Assembly (NCBI GenBank): GCA_012521995.1
Contig: JAAYLH010000096.1
Coordinates: forward strand, 1-58,320
Origin: Bacteroidales bacterium
Lineage (GTDB): Bacteria > Bacteroidota > Bacteroidia > Bacteroidales > UBA7960
Direction: 5' to 3'
Length of the DNA: 58,320 nucleotides
In this document: one piece after another, positions 54,016-58,320 of the stretch
Layout of the letters: each line of letters opens with the position of its first letter
Position numbering within the stretch: position 1 is the first letter of the stretch
Position numbers and translations under genes: made by a program
Notes under the pieces: generated by a model
Seen by the model: the letters and a program-made list of their open reading frames with translations, nothing else
Databases searched by the model: none
Told to the model about the DNA's origin: nothing

Positions 54016-55440
54016 ATGCATTTTATTGACATCCTGGTCTTCTCCGGATATATGCTTGTAGTCATCGGGATTGGCGTCCGGTTTCTCATGCTAAACCAGG
54101 GAGTGGAAGACTATTATGTAGGTGGACGAAAAATTGGCAGCTGGCATATCGGCTTATCGGTGGTTGCCACTGATGTAGGCGGAGGATTCTCCATCGGATT
54201 GGGCGGGTTGGGCTTCATCATGGGCCTGGCAGGCTCATGGATGCTTTTTACAGGACTGATCGGCGCCTGGCTGAGCGCAGTGCTGCTAATCCCAAGGGTG
54301 AAAAAACTGGAGCAGACCCGTAAATTTTATACCTTTCCTCAATTCCTGGGAAGTTTCTACAATCCAAGGGTGGCCCTGCTGGCAGGCATCATCTCTGCCA
54401 TAGGCTACCTGGGCTTTACCAGTTCGCAAATCTTGGCAGGGGCTAAGCTTGCATCCGCAACATTTATCCAGCTCGATATCCAAACCGCCCTGCTCATCAT
54501 GGGGGTCATCGTCATCCTTTACACGGCCATGGGGGGCATCAAAGCAGTGATCTATACAGATACCATTCAATGGATCATCCTGATGACCGGACTGATATTC
54601 ATCGGCATCCCCATAGGATACACAAGTATCGGGGGAATGGAGGGAATCCGTGAAGCATTGCCCGCCGAGTTCTTTAGCCTGGGAAACATCAGCTGGCAGC
54701 AACTGCTCAACTGGGGGGTTACGATCATTCCCATCTGGTTTGTGGGCATGACCCTTTACCAGCGCATCTACGCCTCGCGCAGTAAGCGTGAAGCCCAGAA
54801 GGCCTGGTTCGTGGCCGGCCTGTTTGAATGGCCTGCAATGGCCTTTATGGGGGTGCTGCTTGGGCTCTTTGCCCGCGTGGCCATCTCACAGGGGATGTTC
54901 GAATACCTCGGCTATTCTGCCGCCAGCGAAATAGATGCAGAAATGGGCCTGCCCCTGCTGCTGCGCACCGTGCTCCCCTTGGGCCTTATGGGCCTGATGA
55001 TGGCCGCCTACTTCTCTGCAATTATGTCCACTGCCGACAGCTGCCTGATGGCCTCTTCCGGGAACTTCCAGACCGACATCCTTGGACGCTGGACCAAACA
55101 CCTCACCGGGAAGAAAAAATTCCTGATCCTCTCCCAGCTCCTGACCCTGGTACTTGGCATCCTGGCCTTGCTCTTGGCTACCGTGATGCCTAATGTGCTC
55201 GAGCTCATGCTTTACAGCTATGCCTTTATGGTGTCAGGACTTTTTGTGCCTGTTATGGCCGCACTTTTTATGAAAAAACCCTCTGACACAGCCGCCTTCT
55301 GGGCCATGCTCCTGGGCGGCGGGACCACAATCACCCTTATCGTAGGAAACTGGGATTTGCCCCTTGGACTCGATGCCAATATTTTTGGGATCAGCATCTC
55401 GTTGATCACCTTTTTAATTCTTAACTTGCATAAAAAATAA
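54016..55440 (+). CDS. Sodium:solute symporter (SSS family)
   Basis: A 474-residue membrane protein with about 12-13 segments and SSS-family features: DYYVGGRKIGSWHIGLSVVATDVGGGFSIG in the first part, GFTSSQILAGAKLASA, and the sodium-site region MMAAYFSAIMSTADSCLMASSGNFQTDI. It imports a small organic solute with Na+. The downstream acetyltransferase and racemase point to an amino acid or related amine as substrate, but this cannot be read from the transporter itself. It is the first gene of a three-gene operon behind a strong -7 box and an inverted repeat. Confidence 0.9.
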   Translation: MHFIDILVFSGYMLVVIGIGVRFLMLNQGVEDYYVGGRKIGSWHIGLSVVATDVGGGFSIGLGGLGFIMGLAGSWMLFTGLIGAWLSAVLLIPRVKKLEQTRKFYTFPQFLGSFYNPRVALLAGIISAIGYLGFTSSQILAGAKLASATFIQLDIQTALLIMGVIVILYTAMGGIKAVIYTDTIQWIILMTGLIFIGIPIGYTSIGGMEGIREALPAEFFSLGNISWQQLLNWGVTIIPIWFVGMTLYQRIYASRSKREAQKAWFVAGLFEWPAMAFMGVLLGLFARVAISQGMFEYLGYSAASEIDAEMGLPLLLRTVLPLGLMGLMMAAYFSAIMSTADSCLMASSGNFQTDILGRWTKHLTGKKKFLILSQLLTLVLGILALLLATVMPNVLELMLYSYAFMVSGLFVPVMAALFMKKPSDTAAFWAMLLGGGTTITLIVGNWDLPLGLDANIFGISISLITFLILNLHKK

Positions 55441-55450
55441 TCACATCATT

Positions 55451-55888
55451 ATGGATTTCTTAATTTACACACCCCAAGATCAAATTACTTACGAACAGAA
55501 AAAAGAAGTTGCCGACTTTTTGTTTGAACACCTCGACGAGTTTGGCGATGAACACGAGGCTATCATGCGCTGCATCAATTTCGCCATGGACGAGGAAACC
55601 AAGTTTGGAGGCTTTATCGTGGTGGCAAAAGACCGGGATAAGCTTACAGGCGCAGTGGTGATCAACAAAACCGGCATGGCGGGCTATATCCCCGAAAACA
55701 TCCTGGTGTATATCGCCGTACATAAGGATTACCGCGGGAAAGGCCTGGGCAAGACCCTGATGCTAAAAACCTTTGACAAAGCCGAAGGCAGTATCAAACT
55801 CCACGTGGAACCCAATAACCCGGCACGCTTCCTTTACGAAAAACTCGGATTTACAAACAAGTATCTTGAAATGCGCTTGACGCGCTAA
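55451..55888 (+). CDS. GNAT family N-acetyltransferase
   Basis: A 145-residue protein with the GNAT core: a central strand pair (GGFIVVAKDRDKLTGAVVINKTG), then NILVYIAVHKDYRGKGLGKTLML carrying the acetyl-CoA pyrophosphate loop R-G-K-G-L-G, and IKLHVEPNNPARFLYEKLGF near the end. It would acetylate an amine with acetyl-CoA. It starts 10 bases after the symporter stop and ends 12 bases before the racemase, so the substrate is probably the amino acid handled by both neighbours. That link is inference. Confidence 0.88.
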   Translation: MDFLIYTPQDQITYEQKKEVADFLFEHLDEFGDEHEAIMRCINFAMDEETKFGGFIVVAKDRDKLTGAVVINKTGMAGYIPENILVYIAVHKDYRGKGLGKTLMLKTFDKAEGSIKLHVEPNNPARFLYEKLGFTNKYLEMRLTR

Positions 55889-55900
55889 CGATAAAAAGTC

Positions 55901-56974
55901 ATGGCAGAAATAAGTTTAAGCCGAAAAAAGCTCAGGCACAATTATGAGGTCTTGCAGAACCTGCTGAAAAAAAACAACATTCAATGGGGCATTGTTTCAA
56001 AACTTCTCTGTGGCAATAAAATCTTCCTGCAGGAGCTGATCGACATGGGCGCAAAGGAATTGCACGACTCGCGCATCAGCAATCTGAAGGCCATCAAGCA
56101 GCTCGACCCAAGCGTGCAGACGGTTTACATCAAACCCCCTCCGCGCAGAAGTATCCGCAGCCTCGTGAAATACGCCGATGTGAGCTTCAACACCGACCTT
56201 CATACCCTTGAACTGATCTCGAAGGAGGCGGTAAGGCAAAACAAAAAGCACATGGCCATCATTATGGTTGAGATGGGCGACCTGCGCGAAGGCGTCATGG
56301 GCGAGCAACTGGTCGATTTTTATGAAAAGGTGTTTCGCCTGCCCAATCTCGAGATCATTGGGCTGGGCACCAACCTCAATTGCCTCTATGGGGTAATGCC
56401 TTCCCACGACAAACTGGTGCAACTCAGCCTTTACAGTCAAATCATCGAATTGCGGTTTAACCGGAAAATGAAGTGGATATCGGGCGGCTCATCGGTGACT
56501 ATCCCCCTGGTCTTCAAAAGTCAAATCCCGGTCGGAGTCAACCACCTTCGGGTGGGCGAAACCCTCTTTTTCGGCGCCAATCTCTTTACAGGGAAAACAA
56601 TCAAGGGCATGAAAGACGATGTAATCACCCTGCAGGCCGAGATCATCGAGCTCCAGGAAAAACCCATGGTGCCGGAAGGAGTCATGCAGGAAAATCCTTC
56701 GGGAGATACCTACGAGATCAAGAACGAAGATTACGGGAAGACCTCTTTCAGGGCCCTGCTCGACGTGGGACTGCTCGACATTACGCCCGACTTCCTGATC
56801 CCCATGGACAAAAACCTGAAGATGGCAGGCGCCAGTTCAGACATTTTGGTTATGGACTTGGGCACCAATCCCAAAAAATACAATGTGGGCGATTTCATTC
56901 AGTTCAAACTGAAATATATGGGGGCCCTGGGCCTCTTCAACTCCGATTATGTCGTGAAAAAAGTCACGGATTGA
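55901..56974 (+). CDS. Alanine/ornithine racemase-like PLP enzyme
   Basis: A 357-residue fold-III PLP protein. The PLP lysine is Lys34 in GIVSKLLCGN. Further family features are LHDSRISNLKAI, IMVEMGDLREGVMGEQL, GLGTNLNCLYGVMPS, and the phosphate-binding-type WISGGSSVTIPL followed by NHLRVGETLFFGAN. The pattern is that of the alanine/ornithine racemase group rather than of the biosynthetic Alr, which has an extra C-terminal domain and a different PLP motif. It would interconvert L and D forms of a basic or small amino acid. Its stop codon and that of the convergent DUF4293 gene are adjacent (TGATCA, 56972-56977). Confidence 0.85.
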   Translation: MAEISLSRKKLRHNYEVLQNLLKKNNIQWGIVSKLLCGNKIFLQELIDMGAKELHDSRISNLKAIKQLDPSVQTVYIKPPPRRSIRSLVKYADVSFNTDLHTLELISKEAVRQNKKHMAIIMVEMGDLREGVMGEQLVDFYEKVFRLPNLEIIGLGTNLNCLYGVMPSHDKLVQLSLYSQIIELRFNRKMKWISGGSSVTIPLVFKSQIPVGVNHLRVGETLFFGANLFTGKTIKGMKDDVITLQAEIIELQEKPMVPEGVMQENPSGDTYEIKNEDYGKTSFRALLDVGLLDITPDFLIPMDKNLKMAGASSDILVMDLGTNPKKYNVGDFIQFKLKYMGALGLFNSDYVVKKVTD

Positions 56975-57445
56975 TCAACGGATACGGTCGGCCGAGCGAA
57001 CCAGCTCATCATCTTTCTTGATCGCCCGGTTGGCTAGCAGGATCAGCACCATCGAGGCCAGCGGCAGGAATATGCCAGCCCCATAACGGAAACTCATAGT
57101 GGGAAATTCGTGCAGGTATTGGTCAATATTCAAAAAGGCCGCCACCACAAGCCCCATATGGAGCAGTATGTTTAACTTCCCAAGTTGTATCTGGCTTCTT
57201 CGCCTTTTATACCGAAAAATTGAATAAAGGGTGAGGGTAATTATGACCAGCACCAGGACAGGCAGTAAATAGCCCAGCCAGGTCCTTGAAAAGGACAGGG
57301 GAGTGTCTTCGGGAACATCCAGGCCAAGAATCCCCAGTGGAAGGCGAAGTGCGTCCACGTCAAAGCTTCCCAAAGGAATGAAAATCAATACAATGGCCAG
57401 GATGGCAACCAACAACAGGAAAAGCGTTTGAATGCGCTGAAGCAT
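56975..57445 (-). CDS. DUF4293 family membrane protein
   Basis: A 156-residue protein with four membrane segments (about 7-26, 57-78, 93-108 and 120-138) and a basic cytoplasmic loop (FRYKRRRSQIQLGKLN). The opening MLQRIQTLFLLLVAILAI is characteristic of DUF4293. This family is restricted to Bacteroidota and typically lies next to rho, as here (divergent). Function unknown. Confidence 0.88.
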   Translation of the reverse strand: MLQRIQTLFLLLVAILAIVLIFIPLGSFDVDALRLPLGILGLDVPEDTPLSFSRTWLGYLLPVLVLVIITLTLYSIFRYKRRRSQIQLGKLNILLHMGLVVAAFLNIDQYLHEFPTMSFRYGAGIFLPLASMVLILLANRAIKKDDELVRSADRIR

Positions 57446-57476
57446 AGATTGGCGTTTTTTAAAGGTTTGTATAAAT

Positions 57477-57485
57477 GCAAAAGTA
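57477..57485 (-). promoter_or_regulatory. -7 box for the DUF4293 gene
   Basis: TACTTTTGC on the minus strand fits TAnnTTTGC, 32 bases before the start codon at 57445. Confidence 0.5.
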
Positions 57486-57587
57486 ATAATTTGATGAATA
57501 TTTCATCGCCACAGGCTTCATTTCTGATTGATAAACATTAATGGAAAGGAAAATTGATCAATTTTTTTTTGTTATAACATTTATATT

Positions 57588-57596
57588 TATATTTGC
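57588..57596 (+). promoter_or_regulatory. -7 box for rho and its long leader
   Basis: TATATTTGC fits TAnnTTTGC and predicts a start near 57603, leaving a leader of about 195 bases before the rho ATG at 57798. In the 352-base gap 57446-57797 I see only the two divergent -7 boxes and this leader. No leader peptide is obvious. Confidence 0.55.
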
Positions 57597-57797
57597 ACTT
57601 CAATTCCTGCATTCGTTTCTGATTTTTTCTTTTATATAATACCAATTGTCTTTGTTTAGATCAAGTTGCAGCCCCGGGCTGATGCGCATCAAATGTGCAT
57701 GGCCAGCGTTCTTGCTAAGGTCCTTTTCACCCCGACATTCTGGAAAACGAATTCAGGCATTTCTGAACAAAGCATTAACATTTCATTCTTTTATACC

Positions 57798-58320
57798 ATG
57801 TACGACATTGTTGCACTGAACAGTAAGCTGCTCACCGAGCTCCGCGAAATAGCCAAGGAACTAAAGATCAAGCGTGTAGAGTCTTACAAAAAGCAAGATC
57901 TCATTTACCAGATCCTGGATGCCCAAGCGGTGAACCCACCGGTTGATGCCCTCAGCGAGGATAAAAAGTCCGATAATAAGGGCCCTCGTCCGCGCAAGCG
58001 CATTCCTGCAGGCTCCTCAACTACAGAAAAACGTGAGCAGCGCGAGCCAAAAGAAAAAACGGGACCTGCCGAGCAGCAAGAAAAGCGTGAGCCCCAGGCA
58101 AAAGCCGAGCAACGCGACAACCGTGAGCAGCGTCCCCAGGTGCGTGAGCAGCGCGAACAACCCAAACGCGAGCACCAGCCCCGCGACCAGCGCCCCGACC
58201 AGCGCAGCCAAAGGCCCCATTGGGAAAAACGCGACCAACAACGCAATGGCGACCAAAGGAAAAACAGTGACCAAAAGCCCTTTGTCCCCGCCCAAAAACG
58301 CGATCAGCGCCCCGGCGACC
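57798..58320 (+). CDS. rho: Transcription termination factor Rho, N-terminal part
   Basis: The open frame from ATG 57798 runs off the window after 174 codons. Residues 1-42 form the Rho N-terminal helical domain (VALNSKLLTELREIAKELKI, YKKQDLIYQIL). From about residue 46 the sequence is a long disordered stretch made almost only of Arg, Gln, Glu, Asp, Lys and Pro (REQREPKEK, DQRPDQRSQRP), continuing to the edge. Such an insertion between the N-terminal and RNA-binding domains is characteristic of Bacteroidota Rho and has been linked in Bacteroides thetaiotaomicron to condensate formation. The RNA-binding and ATPase domains lie outside the window. DUF4293 as the divergent neighbour supports the call. 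Confidence 0.9.
   Translation, partial: MYDIVALNSKLLTELREIAKELKIKRVESYKKQDLIYQILDAQAVNPPVDALSEDKKSDNKGPRPRKRIPAGSSTTEKREQREPKEKTGPAEQQEKREPQAKAEQRDNREQRPQVREQREQPKREHQPRDQRPDQRSQRPHWEKRDQQRNGDQRKNSDQKPFVPAQKRDQRPGD

Noticed and set aside
57905-58295. Minus-strand open frames with Cys/Trp/Leu-rich products over rho
   Set aside because: They are the mirror of the Arg/Gln/Pro-rich insertion in rho.

Overview
The window looks like chromosomal DNA of a Bacteroidota bacterium, most likely of the order Bacteroidales. The reasons are: type IX secretion sorting tails on secreted proteins; many -7 boxes of the form TAnnTTTG(C) in place of sigma70 boxes; few Shine-Dalgarno sequences; the serC-serA-DUF1015 block with a neighbouring acyl-CoA reductase; DUF4293 divergent from rho; a GlmU-like fused protein; and barrel-less TonB-plug proteins. 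I see no phage, insertion sequence, CRISPR array, rRNA or tRNA gene. This is mostly core chromosome, and the novelty lies in intergenic DNA and in small gene neighbourhoods.

Layout. 1-5.7 kb: tail of a XerC/D-type recombinase, a 1,230-residue secreted multidomain protein with an internal duplication, and a secreted endonuclease I. 5.7-7.1 kb: PspC, DUF456 and an ArsM-like methyltransferase. 7.2-10.7 kb: a cobalamin riboswitch controlling a BtuB-like TonB receptor, then a DUF6452/DUF6048-like pair. 10.8-18.7 kb: HD hydrolase, universal stress protein, ligA, a LolD-type ATPase, a one-TM protein and a BamA/TamA-like barrel, and a small membrane protein. 18.8-22.6 kb: a DUF1338 enzyme and a YdiJ-type D-2-hydroxyacid dehydrogenase, predicted to run 2-oxoadipate to D-2-hydroxyglutarate to 2-oxoglutarate. 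22.7-30.7 kb: TPR protein, rpsA, lon, GlmU-like protein, rpmE2. 31.1-37.1 kb: serC-serA-DUF1015, an unknown exported protein and a LuxC-like acyl-CoA reductase. 37.1-42.1 kb: two paralogous MG2-plus-plug proteins. 42.4-46.3 kb: exported isoaspartyl methyltransferase, membrane spermidine-synthase-like protein, SpoU methyltransferase. 46.4-50.1 kb: proline dehydrogenase divergent from aroB-aroA. 50.1-53.8 kb: two universal stress proteins, a LOG-family protein and a YhcC-type radical SAM protein. 54-57 kb: an operon of sodium symporter, GNAT acetyltransferase and PLP racemase behind an operator-like inverted repeat. 57-58.3 kb: DUF4293 divergent from rho, which runs off the end.

The most unusual signal is a set of three intergenic elements (4081-4146, 12692-12812, 30918-30981) built on a strict 11-bp period from related units rich in TACGG/CCGTA. 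One is an 11-unit array that keeps CGT in phase over 121 bp, and one ends in a perfect 56-bp palindrome. Each lies between a terminator-like hairpin and the next promoter or gene. I do not recognise this family. Arrays of protein-binding sites on one DNA face, or a small non-coding repeat element, are the two readings I favour.
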